Shown here: one piece after another, positions 1-6,631 of the stretch
Numbering within the stretch: position 1 is the stretch's first letter
Layout of the letters: the number at the start of each line of letters is the position of its first letter
From: Syntrophales bacterium
GTDB lineage: Bacteria > Desulfobacterota > Syntrophia > Syntrophales > UBA2210
Direction of reading: 5' to 3'
DNA: 11,762 nt
NCBI GenBank assembly: GCA_030655735.1
Contig: JAUSPK010000074.1
Span: forward strand, 1-11,762
Notes under the pieces: model-generated
The model's input: only the letters and a program-made list of their open reading frames with translations
What the model was told of the DNA's origin: nothing
Database searches by the model: none
Made by a program: the position numbers and the translations under genes

Positions 1-702
1 CTCCCTCGGTGCCACAAAGAGCGATATCCCCTTCACGCCCGCGGGCGCGCCCTTGATCTTTGCCAGGAGCAGGTGGACGATATTATCGACGCCGTCGTGG
101 TCGGCCGCCGAGATAAAGATCTTCTGGCCCCGGAGCTTGTAGTACCCCTCGTTGGTGGGCTCGGCCGTGCAGGCGATATCGGCGAGCGAACTGCCCGCCT
201 GGGGTTCCGTGAGAGCCATGGTCCCCTGCCATTCACCCGCCATCATCTTGGGGAGATACTTCTCCTTCATCTCTTCTGTCCCGAAGGTTTCAATCAGACC
301 GGCTGCCCCGGTCGTCAGCCGGGCATACACACCGGCCGAGTAGTTGGCGGCGCCGAATATGAATTCGGCAAGGAGGGTGATCGAAAGGGGGAGCTGCTGC
401 CCGCCGGCCTCATAGGGGAATTCGGCTCCGATCCATCCGCCGGCCCCGCACTCCCGCATGATTGTCCTGACGTGGGGGTGCACCTTGACCCGCCCGTCGA
501 CCAATTCTACCGGCAACCGGTCCATCTCCTCGAAGTAGGGTTTATAGAGATCCTCCGCCATCTTGAGCGCCGTGTCCAGGACCATGTCAAAGACTTCACC
601 GCTGTGGTCGGCAAAGTAAGGGTACTGAGTCAACTGACTGACATCAAAGACTTCGTGGATCAAAAACTTCAGGTTCTTTTCACTTACAAATTTTTCAGCC
701 AT
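1..702 (-). CDS. Acyl-CoA dehydrogenase, N-terminal part (cut by window edge)
   Basis: FAD-dependent alpha,beta-dehydrogenation of an acyl-CoA is the family reaction; the electrons normally pass to electron-transfer flavoprotein in the cytoplasm. 234 residues are visible and the frame is open at base 1. The start ATG (702-700) has an AAGGAG Shine-Dalgarno about 7 bases upstream. Residues about 40-155 fit the helical N-terminal domain. TEPQAGSSLADI (165-176) is the signature at the start of the beta domain that contacts FAD and substrate. GQKIFISAADHD (192-203) and GVKGISLFVAPRE (222-234) follow. The spacing and the 'FIS..DHD' motif resemble the long, roughly 600-residue acyl-CoA dehydrogenases (FadE/DmdC-like, with an extra C-terminal domain) rather than the 380-residue short type. 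The catalytic glutamate and C-terminal domain lie outside the window, so substrate chain length cannot be told. It is divergent from the hydrolase at 1073. Confidence 0.93.
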   Translation of the reverse strand, partial: MAEKFVSEKNLKFLIHEVFDVSQLTQYPYFADHSGEVFDMVLDTALKMAEDLYKPYFEEMDRLPVELVDGRVKVHPHVRTIMRECGAGGWIGAEFPYEAGGQQLPLSITLLAEFIFGAANYSAGVYARLTTGAAGLIETFGTEEMKEKYLPKMMAGEWQGTMALTEPQAGSSLADIACTAEPTNEGYYKLRGQKIFISAADHDGVDNIVHLLLAKIKGAPAGVKGISLFVAPRE

Positions 703-1072
703 TTTCTTGTCTCCTTATGCTCAACTGATAATTCCTTGCCTATATTTTGCACCGGAACCCGTATCACAAATGATAAAAAGTTCAAAGGAGAAAACTGGCA
801 TTATCTGTTACATGGTGTTCCTTCGATTTTCCCGCAGACGCTCAGGGCTGCCGGTGGTTGCTATATCGAAAATGCGAGCCGTTTTTGACACGACCTTCCT
901 TCTTGACTTTATCCGGCAAATGTTAATAATACAGAAACGTTGTATGGGGAAAGGGGAGGCAGCGCTGGCCTGTTGCTTCTCAGTGGCGGGGGCATGTCCT
1001 GTCAAGGGGGCGGGGCTGACGTATTCTCCAATGACATAACAGGGGTAGGTTCTTTGAATAAGGAGGATTCTT
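703..1072. other. Divergent intergenic region, 370 bases
   Basis: This lies between the acyl-CoA dehydrogenase (leftward) and the membrane hydrolase (rightward). Short open frames exist on both strands here, but none has a convincing ribosome binding site or a protein-like composition. I call it non-coding control DNA. A candidate rightward promoter is listed separately. I found no convincing -35/-10 pair for the leftward gene and no strong palindrome. Confidence 0.7.
903..932 (+). promoter_or_regulatory. Candidate sigma70-type promoter for the membrane hydrolase gene
   Basis: TTGACT (903-908), an 18-base spacer and TAATAC (927-932). Transcription would begin near 939 and leave a leader of about 130 bases before the ATG at 1073. 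Only the match to the consensus supports it. Confidence 0.4.
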
Positions 1073-2863
1073 ATGAGTGCAAAAGCGAATTCAAAGCTGT
1101 TTAACGGTCTTATGGTTATCGCCCTGGCACTGATCCTGGGGGGCGGTTTCCTGGCCTACATGATTCAGACCGGCGCCGGAGACATCGCGGTTAAGGATGT
1201 GCGATTTGTGGGACAGGACGGCAAAATTGTCAGCGCCCTGCTCTATATCCCCAAGGGGGTGGATAAGAAGAACCCCGCTCCGGGAATCCTGGCTAGTCAT
1301 GGGTATATCAACTCGCGCGAAACGCAGGATGGCTTCGCCATTGAGTTTGCGCGTCGCGGCTATGTTGTCCTTGCCGTCGATCAGCCGGGTCACGGCTATT
1401 CCGATCCGCCGGCCTTCGCCAGTGGTTTCGGCGGAATGGACTCGCTGAAATATCTGCGATCCCTGGATATTGTCGATAAAAACAATATCGGCGTTGAGGG
1501 ACATTCCATGGGAGGGTGGGCCTCTGTTATAGCTGCTGCCATGAATAAGGGGGGGTATCAGTCCCTGATCCTGGTGAGTTCCTCCACCGGGACCTATGGG
1601 GCGCCCAACGGGACCGCTACGTTCCCGCGCAACATGGCGCTCATATACAGCAAGTATGACGAGTTTTCCAATCTCATGTGGGGGAGCGAGATTCCGGCAG
1701 ATATCGTGAAAACGGATAAACTGAAGAAGGCCTTCGGGACCACTGAAACAGTGGAAGTGGGCAAGCTCTACGGTTCCATCGAGGAGGGCACGGCCAGAAA
1801 ACTCTACCAACCAAAGACGATTCATCCCCGAACTCATTTTTCTACCGAAGCCATCGGGAACGCCATTGAATGGATGCAGGCAACCCTGAAGGGTGGCAAG
1901 GACATACCCCCCTCCGACCAGACCTGGTACTGGAAAGAGATCGGCACCTTTATCGCCATGATCGGCATGATCCTTATGCTCTTCCCGCTGGGAAACTATC
2001 TCCTGGGGACCGACTTCTTTAAGGAGTTGAGTGAGGCTCCCGCCGAGCGAAAGGCGCTTTCCGGGTGGGGTTGGGGTCTCGGCGCGGTGATCACGATCCT
2101 GCTTCCGATTCCGCTCTATCTGTGGGCCTGGAGTTTTAACGGCAAGGGTATCGCGAAGGCTAGTTACATGTGGCCTCAGCAGATTACGACGACCATCATG
2201 TTCTGGGCCCTTGCCGTCGGTGTGATCTCCCTGATCCTGTTCTTGCTGTGGCATTTCCTTGGCAACAGGAAGACGGGAGCCACGCTGGCCAATTACGGCC
2301 TGACATGGAAGGATACGGGCGTAAAGTGGGGGAGGGTCGGCAAGTCCTTCCTGCTGGCCTTTGTTGTGATTTTCTTCGCCCATCTCACGCTTGTCTTCTC
2401 GGACTGGCTGTTTCTGACGGACTATCGTCTCTGGGTTTTTGGCATCAAGCCACTGGATGAGCCCCATTTCGCCATGTCGCTGGGCTATATTATCCCCTTT
2501 GCCCTGTATTTCCTGATCGCCGGCATAGTGCTTCACGGTGAGATGCGTCTCGGCCGGAAGGACGGCAGCGATCTAGCGGGCTGGAAAGAGATGCTGCTGA
2601 ACGTGGTCCTCATGATCGGCGGATATGTTCTGTTCCTCATCTACCAGTATGCTCCACTCTTTGCAGGTGGAACGCTGGCGATTCCCGACGGGCACCTCCC
2701 GGGGATCGTGTTGTTCCAGTTTCTCCCGATCTTTACGATTGTGGCACTGGTTTCGACCTACTTTTTCCGAAAGACAGGCCACATATACGTCGGATCATTT
2801 ATCAATGCGATGCTGGTGACCTGGATCGTGGTGGCGGGGCAGGCGACCCATTTTGCGTTCTAA
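1073..2863 (+). CDS. Alpha/beta hydrolase fused to a C-terminal polytopic membrane domain
   Basis: 596 residues of unknown substrate. The basic N-terminus and a hydrophobic segment (about 12-31) form a signal anchor, which would place the hydrolase domain outside the cytoplasmic membrane. Residues about 40-275 are an alpha/beta hydrolase: SHGYIN near 75-80 (oxyanion region), DQPGHGYSDP (103-112), and nucleophile elbow GHSMGG with Ser145. The likely acid is Asp196 (KYDEF) and the likely catalytic His is His255 (HPRTHFS). From about 289 to the end there are about eight hydrophobic segments (roughly 289-311, 334-353, 371-396, 424-447, 467-488, 505-530, 542-563, 571-593); I do not recognise this domain. 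The start is supported by a perfect TAAGGAGG (1059-1066) six bases before the ATG. It is monocistronic, with its own terminator just downstream. The hydrolase fold is secure; substrate and the role of the membrane half are unknown. Confidence 0.9.
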   Translation: MSAKANSKLFNGLMVIALALILGGGFLAYMIQTGAGDIAVKDVRFVGQDGKIVSALLYIPKGVDKKNPAPGILASHGYINSRETQDGFAIEFARRGYVVLAVDQPGHGYSDPPAFASGFGGMDSLKYLRSLDIVDKNNIGVEGHSMGGWASVIAAAMNKGGYQSLILVSSSTGTYGAPNGTATFPRNMALIYSKYDEFSNLMWGSEIPADIVKTDKLKKAFGTTETVEVGKLYGSIEEGTARKLYQPKTIHPRTHFSTEAIGNAIEWMQATLKGGKDIPPSDQTWYWKEIGTFIAMIGMILMLFPLGNYLLGTDFFKELSEAPAERKALSGWGWGLGAVITILLPIPLYLWAWSFNGKGIAKASYMWPQQITTTIMFWALAVGVISLILFLLWHFLGNRKTGATLANYGLTWKDTGVKWGRVGKSFLLAFVVIFFAHLTLVFSDWLFLTDYRLWVFGIKPLDEPHFAMSLGYIIPFALYFLIAGIVLHGEMRLGRKDGSDLAGWKEMLLNVVLMIGGYVLFLIYQYAPLFAGGTLAIPDGHLPGIVLFQFLPIFTIVALVSTYFFRKTGHIYVGSFINAMLVTWIVVAGQATHFAF

Positions 2864-2940
2864 GATAAAATGATCATGCCCGCGACAGGAGGGCTGACGG
2901 ACCGCTCAACGGCGTTGAGACCGTTATCAATGTGTGGGAG

Positions 2941-2985
2941 CGAATCTTCGGGGCACGGACGCCCCGGAGATTCGTACTTTTTGTG
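2941..2985 (+). terminator. Rho-independent terminator after the membrane hydrolase
   Basis: Stem arms CGAATCTTCGGGGC (2941-2954) and GCCCCGGAGATTCG (2961-2974) pair over 14 bases with one G-U wobble. The loop is ACGGAC, followed by TACTTTTTG. It lies 77 bases after the stop codon and is in the right orientation for the rightward gene. Confidence 0.8.
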
Positions 2986-2997
2986 CCCCATGCGTAG

Positions 2998-3043
2998 ACT
3001 TAGGGGGCATCGATTCATATTGCAGAAACGATGCCCCCTAAGT
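2998..3043. repeat. Perfect 15-bp inverted repeat between convergent genes
   Basis: Arms ACTTAGGGGGCATCG (2998-3012) and CGATGCCCCCTAAGT (3029-3043) are perfectly complementary around a 16-base spacer. It starts 29 bases after the stop codon of the leftward phosphotriesterase-like gene, so it may end that transcript. No U-run follows the stem on either strand, so it is not a classical intrinsic terminator. It may instead stabilise the 3' end or be a protein-binding site. Confidence 0.75.
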
Positions 3044-3072
3044 TTGATGACCTTAATGGTAAGGCTGGTATC

Positions 3073-4140
3073 CTATTTACCCAGGAACAGGTTCCTGGGG
3101 TTATCCACCATCATTGTTTTGATCTGTTCGTCCGTCACGCCCAGTTTCTTGAGAGCGGGGAGGACATTCTCGGAGATGTGGTCGATCCGCCAGTTGGCCA
3201 GAATCTTGAGGAGGGGCTTCGGGGGATCGTATGGCCGTCCCAGCCAGACGTTGACCGTATCGTGAGAGAGCATGATCTGATTCGCATACCCTTCCTTACA
3301 GAGCTGGGCAACGATCTTCACAAGGACGGGGGTCGGCGTCATGATTTCGAGGCCGAAGCGGTCGAAGGCAACGTACACGCCCTTTGCGAGGATCGCCTTG
3401 TGATATTCGATATCCTTGGAGTTGGATACGTGGCCGATCATGACCTTTTTCGGATCGGCGCCCTCTTTGAGAAACAGATCGGCCTGTTCAATCCCGCCGA
3501 CGGGGCCTGACGTGTGGGTTATGATGGGGAGCCCCGTGGCCTTCTGGGCGATAACCGCGGCCTTCAGGACCGACGTCTCATAGCGGGAAATGGGGCCGCC
3601 GCCGCTCGTCCCGACCTTGATCACCCCGGCCTTGACACCGGACGTGCCGATTCCGTCGGTAATCTCCTTGATAAAGACTTCGGAAATCATCTTGGCGATG
3701 TCTGTGCCATACCAGTCCTGCCGTGTCTTGAAATAAGCCGGCGATCCTTCCTGCTCGGTATACATCCCGGTGGAACAGATGATGTTGATGCCGGTCTTCT
3801 TGGCGAGGGCCTTGTACAGTTTGGGATCACGTCCGCCCACGTCATTGGTCGTGGCATCGACGATGGTTGCGATTCCGTATTTCTGCGCTTTTTTGATGAT
3901 TTCGAGGTTGGTTTTCAGTGTCGCGTCGTAATCATAGGGCGCGATGGTCGAGTCCGCGAACCAGCCGGGATACGCGAAGGCAAAATGTTCATGCATAAGC
4001 GTTGTCCCCAGCGTTTCCGCTTTCACGGGACCCAGCACGGTATTAACCATGCCCGGTTCCACCGCCGGTGCCGAAACCACAAAAGACAATAGAATCAGTA
4101 CGGCTAAAAAGGAAACTTTGATCAAACTCTTTCTACACAT
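3073..4140 (-). CDS. Exported phosphotriesterase/lactonase-family metallohydrolase
   Basis: 355 residues of the amidohydrolase superfamily, phosphotriesterase-like (PTE/PLL) group. Members are binuclear-metal TIM-barrel enzymes that mostly hydrolyse lactones or phosphotriesters. The N-terminal signal peptide runs through about residue 26 (basic start, hydrophobic core, SAPA before VE), so the product is probably periplasmic; its first Cys is too early for a lipobox. The metal-ligand set is complete: His50 and His52 (LMHEHF), Lys175 (AGVIKVGTS, the carboxylated bridging lysine), His209 (IITHTSG), His237 (IGHVSN) and Asp294 (LSHDT). A C-terminal NPRNLF motif is also family-like. The start ATG is preceded by AAAGGAG (4154-4148) seven bases upstream. 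It stands alone, convergent with the hydrolase gene and divergent from the amidase. The fold and metal site are clear. Lactonase versus phosphotriesterase activity cannot be decided from this sequence. Confidence 0.93.
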   Translation of the reverse strand: MCRKSLIKVSFLAVLILLSFVVSAPAVEPGMVNTVLGPVKAETLGTTLMHEHFAFAYPGWFADSTIAPYDYDATLKTNLEIIKKAQKYGIATIVDATTNDVGGRDPKLYKALAKKTGINIICSTGMYTEQEGSPAYFKTRQDWYGTDIAKMISEVFIKEITDGIGTSGVKAGVIKVGTSGGGPISRYETSVLKAAVIAQKATGLPIITHTSGPVGGIEQADLFLKEGADPKKVMIGHVSNSKDIEYHKAILAKGVYVAFDRFGLEIMTPTPVLVKIVAQLCKEGYANQIMLSHDTVNVWLGRPYDPPKPLLKILANWRIDHISENVLPALKKLGVTDEQIKTMMVDNPRNLFLGK

Positions 4141-4249
4141 GTTTTCTCTCCTTTTTTAAAAATGGTTATCAACTGCCTTATTTTACAACCTTGAGTCAGT
4201 AAAACCTGACTACCCCCATGGTGCAGTCTATTACATGCCTGAAGAATAT

Positions 4250-4268
4250 GTCTCCATGGCATGGAGAC
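4250..4268. promoter_or_regulatory. Perfect 19-base palindrome, possible operator
   Basis: Arms GTCTCCATG (4250-4258) and CATGGAGAC (4260-4268) are perfect inverted repeats around the single base G4259. Nine-base arms with a one-base centre are typical of dimeric repressor sites and too tight for an RNA hairpin loop. It lies 110 bases upstream of the phosphotriesterase-like start. No regulator gene is in the window, so the binding protein is unknown. Confidence 0.45.
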
Positions 4269-4607
4269 TTGGATTCAGAGAAAATGACCATTCGGGTCAA
4301 GCCGTGAGAGGGATGAGAGAAAACGAGCCGTATATATAAATCAGGTTGCCTGACCATTGGTGCTCGATTTGTAGGGTGAAGCCCCTTGGCTTCTTGCTTA
4401 TGGTTGTTTGTCTTGACAACAGACGTACCCATCTTCATATCGAAAAAAATGACAGAAGTACAAGAGAAAAGTAACGGCTGCATATAAAATCCTCACCGAT
4501 ACTTATCGTCTCATGCCGCCCTCCCCGGAAAAGCGCGTGCCCCAGGGAGCGAACAAGCCCCGACTGTGCCTGCAAATCCAGGGCAAATTTTCAACCCTAT
4601 ACATTTC

Positions 4608-4635
4608 TTGACAAAAAATCGTGAAGGTGTATGGT
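4608..4635 (+). promoter_or_regulatory. Candidate promoter of the amidase gene
   Basis: A perfect -35 box TTGACA (4608-4613), a 16-base spacer and TATGGT (4630-4635). The predicted leader is about 98 bases. It contains a weak 6-bp dyad, TTATCT (4663-4668) with AGATAA (4684-4689), of uncertain meaning. Confidence 0.55.
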
Positions 4636-4739
4636 TTTACTGCTTTCCGTGGGGGGTGCTTCTTATCTAAGACGAATAACAATAGATAAAAAAATAGTCA
4701 CTGTCAGTATTTGATCCATCCTGAAGGGAGGGAATCCTT

Positions 4740-6236
4740 ATGGGTACATTCAAGGAATACGACAGGTATGATGGACTCGGAATGGCTGAGCTTGTCAGAA
4801 AGAAGGACGTTTCTCCCGCGGATCTATACGAAGAGGCCATAGGCCGGATAGAAAAGCTCAACCCTGCCCTTAACGCGGTAATAGCACCCTTATTCGATCT
4901 GGCAAAAAAAGACATTGAAAAAGGTCTCCCCGAGGGTCCCTTTACAGGGGTTCCCTTTCTGCTGAAAGACCTGCTTGCGGCCTATGCCGGCGTACCCCTG
5001 ACCGGTGGAAGCAGGGCATATAAAAACTATATTCCGGATGAGGATTCTGAACTGGTAAAGAGGTTTAAGAAGGCGGGCCTCGTGATCATGGGTAAGACCA
5101 ATTGTCCGGAATTCGGTCTTCTGGGTGTCACGGAACCCGAGCTTCACGGACCGACGCGCAATCCCTGGAATACCGATCATACGCCGGGCGGTTCAAGCGG
5201 AGGTTCCGCGGCCGCCGTCGCGAGCGGGATGGTGCCGATTGCCTCGGGGGGAGACGGCGGCGGTTCTATTCGTATCCCCTCGTCATGTTGCGCTCTTTTT
5301 GGTCTCAAACCGACACGGGGCCGTAATCCTACCGGCCCGGGATATGGGGCAATCTGGCAGGGCGCCGCAGTTGAACATATAGTCAGCCGTTCTGTCAGGG
5401 ACAGCGCGGCCATGCTCGACGCAACCCGCGGGACAGATGTCGGCGCTCCATATATCATTACACTGCCGGAGCGACCCTATATGGAAGAGATACAAAGAGA
5501 CCCCGGTTCTCTGAGAATAGCCTTCAATACCCTCTCTCCACTTGATACAGAGGTCCATCCCGAGTGCGCAAAGGCTGTGGAACAAACAGCTCAGCTCCTT
5601 GAAGGACTGGGGCACAAGGTTGAGGAGAATCGCCCGGACCTTGATGGGAAGGCACTGGCAAACAGTTTCCTCGCCATGTATATGGCGGAGATCGCGGCCG
5701 ATATAGAGGAGCTGGAACCCATATTAGGCAGAAAAGCGAGAAGGGATGATGTGGAGGCGTTGACATGGACCCTCGGACTGCTTGGCCGCACCTTTTCCGC
5801 GGGCTATTTTGTAAAACAGATGCGCGAATGGGGTATGGCCTCCAGGGCGATGGGGCGCTTTCATGAAAAATATGACCTCTATCTCACGCCGACCGTGGCG
5901 TATCCACCCGTCAGGATAGGGGAACTGCAGCCAAAGCCCGCCGAACGCGCCCTCTTGACAGTAGTTAACTCAATGGGATTGGGAAAATTGTTAAAACTAT
6001 CAGGCATCACAGACAAGCTCGCGGTAGAAAGCCTGGCGAAGACCCCCTTCACACAACTGGCAAACTTCACGGGCCAGCCCGCGATGTCCGTCCCTCTTCA
6101 CTGGACAGAAGAAGGCCTGCCCTGTGGGGTCCACTTTATGGGGAGGTTCGGAGACGAAGCGACGCTGTTCCGACTGGCGGCCCAACTGGAGCAGGCACAG
6201 CCCTGGTTCGACAAGAGACCTTCAATGGTTGAATAG
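4740..6236 (+). CDS. Amidase-signature hydrolase, 6-aminohexanoate-cyclic-dimer hydrolase-like
   Basis: 498 residues, the full length for the family. Amidase-signature enzymes hydrolyse C-N amide bonds with a Ser-cisSer-Lys triad, which is fully present: Lys76 (LLKDL), cis-Ser152 (PGGSSGGSAAAVASG) and nucleophile Ser176 (GGGSIRIPSS). Their spacings (76 and 24 residues) are close to those known for NylA and FAAH. GLKPTRGR (188-195), RNPWN (140-144) and GPFTGVPFLLKDL (66-78) recall NylA, the nylon cyclic-dimer hydrolase, more than the GatA amidotransferase subunit. No gatB or gatC is nearby, which argues against tRNA amidation. There is no signal peptide, so it is cytoplasmic. The start ATG has AGGGAGG about eight bases upstream. 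Transcription seems to be from its own promoter, ending at the palindromic terminator at 6277. The natural substrate is unknown; a cyclic or linear amide is an inference. Confidence 0.92.
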   Translation: MGTFKEYDRYDGLGMAELVRKKDVSPADLYEEAIGRIEKLNPALNAVIAPLFDLAKKDIEKGLPEGPFTGVPFLLKDLLAAYAGVPLTGGSRAYKNYIPDEDSELVKRFKKAGLVIMGKTNCPEFGLLGVTEPELHGPTRNPWNTDHTPGGSSGGSAAAVASGMVPIASGGDGGGSIRIPSSCCALFGLKPTRGRNPTGPGYGAIWQGAAVEHIVSRSVRDSAAMLDATRGTDVGAPYIITLPERPYMEEIQRDPGSLRIAFNTLSPLDTEVHPECAKAVEQTAQLLEGLGHKVEENRPDLDGKALANSFLAMYMAEIAADIEELEPILGRKARRDDVEALTWTLGLLGRTFSAGYFVKQMREWGMASRAMGRFHEKYDLYLTPTVAYPPVRIGELQPKPAERALLTVVNSMGLGKLLKLSGITDKLAVESLAKTPFTQLANFTGQPAMSVPLHWTEEGLPCGVHFMGRFGDEATLFRLAAQLEQAQPWFDKRPSMVE

Positions 6237-6276
6237 GAGACGGAAAGGGTCATGTGGCCCCATGGCCTCCTTGTTG

Positions 6277-6300
6277 AAGTTCCCATTATGGGAACTTTTT
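6277..6300 (+). terminator. Intrinsic terminator of the amidase; also a perfect 21-base palindrome (possible HigA operator)
   Basis: Arms AAGTTCCCAT (6277-6286) and ATGGGAACTT (6288-6297) are perfect around T6287, and five T follow in 6296-6300. As RNA it forms a 9-bp stem with a 3-base loop plus a U-tail, 40 bases past the amidase stop. As DNA it is an ideal dyad 35 bases before the toxin start. A further half-site TGGGAAC recurs at 6315-6321. Confidence 0.8.
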
Positions 6301-6302
6301 GC

Positions 6303-6331
6303 TTGACAAACTTTTGGGAACAGGTTATGTA
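6303..6331 (+). promoter_or_regulatory. Candidate promoter of the toxin-antitoxin operon
   Basis: A perfect TTGACA (6303-6308), a 17-base spacer and a poor TATGTA (6326-6331); TGTAAT (6328-6333) with a 19-base spacer is the alternative. Either would start RNA at or just after the toxin ATG at 6332. The box may therefore serve only the downstream antitoxin, or the true promoter lies further upstream. The half-site TGGGAAC (6315-6321) sits in the spacer. Confidence 0.3.
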
Positions 6332-6631
6332 ATGCATGTAATTAAGCGAAAAACCTTGATCGAATTTTACTCGCAGCCTGGGCACCAGGATGCCAAGGGC
6401 TTTTTAGAAGCATGGAATAACGAAGCGAAACATGCACAATGGATATCACCGGCAGAGGTAAAAGATCGATATCCATCTGCTAGCATCCTCAAGGGCAACC
6501 GAGTTGTCTTTAATGTTGGAGGTAATAAGTACCGACTGGTTGTAAAAATCAACTATGGTTCGAAAACCGTGTTTGTGCGTTTTATTGGAACGCATGCAGA
6601 GTATGATAAGATTGATGCGGAGGTAATCTAA
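6332..6631 (+). CDS. higB: HigB-family toxin (type II toxin-antitoxin mRNA interferase)
   Basis: 99 residues, the usual size for the HigB/YgjN-type branch of the RelE superfamily, ribosome-associated mRNA endonucleases that stop translation. The sequence follows the family closely: MHVIKRKTLIEF at the start, WISPAEVKDRYPSASIL in the middle, NRVVFNVGGNKYRLVVKINY (a typical beta-sheet core), then VRFIGTHAEYDKIDAEVI at the C-terminus. I chose the ATG at 6332 because family members begin with this MH-I sequence. The in-frame TTG at 6299 would add 11 residues and is itself part of a TTGACA box. The ribosome binding site is weak (ACAGG), so translation may be low. The stop TAA abuts the antitoxin ATG without a gap, the toxin-first order usual for hig loci. 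Base composition is visibly more AT-rich than in the neighbouring genes, suggesting transfer. Confidence 0.93.
   Translation: MHVIKRKTLIEFYSQPGHQDAKGFLEAWNNEAKHAQWISPAEVKDRYPSASILKGNRVVFNVGGNKYRLVVKINYGSKTVFVRFIGTHAEYDKIDAEVI

Larger units (their letters stand above)
4141..4739. other. Divergent intergenic region, about 600 bases
   Basis: This stretch lies between the phosphotriesterase-like gene (leftward) and the amidase (rightward). It is AT-rich in parts and holds several small dyads: a perfect 19-base palindrome at 4250-4268, TGACC/GGTCA at 4285-4299, TCAGG/CCTGA at 4341-4353, and GAAGCC/GGCTTC at 4378-4393. A candidate amidase promoter sits at 4608-4635. A 95-codon leftward open frame (4483-4196) has a weak GAGGA site but an unconvincing composition, so I do not call it. 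I recognise no riboswitch or RNA gene. Confidence 0.6.

Noticed and set aside
73..888. Rightward 271-codon frame over the acyl-CoA dehydrogenase start
   Set aside because: The opposite strand carries unmistakable acyl-CoA dehydrogenase motifs and a good ribosome binding site; this frame has none.
808..1005. Short leftward frame between the dehydrogenase and hydrolase genes
   Set aside because: No Shine-Dalgarno site and non-protein-like composition.
1091..2536. Long leftward open frame of 481 codons opposite the membrane hydrolase gene
   Set aside because: It is the antisense shadow of a clearly coding gene with intact motifs, has a composition rich in Gly, His, Gln and Arg, and shows no recognisable domain.
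4413..4440. TTGACA in the middle of the intergenic region as a second amidase promoter
   Set aside because: No acceptable -10 box at a 15-19 base distance; the pair at 4608-4635 is better.
4196..4483. Leftward 95-codon frame in the 600-base intergenic region, with a GAGGA site upstream
   Set aside because: The predicted protein has no domain or membrane pattern and an irregular composition, and it spans several dyads. Conservation would be needed to call it.
6299..6331. TTG start giving an 11-residue longer HigB
   Set aside because: HigB-family proteins begin at the MH-I sequence coded from 6332; the TTG has no ribosome binding site and overlaps a TTGACA box and terminator T-run.
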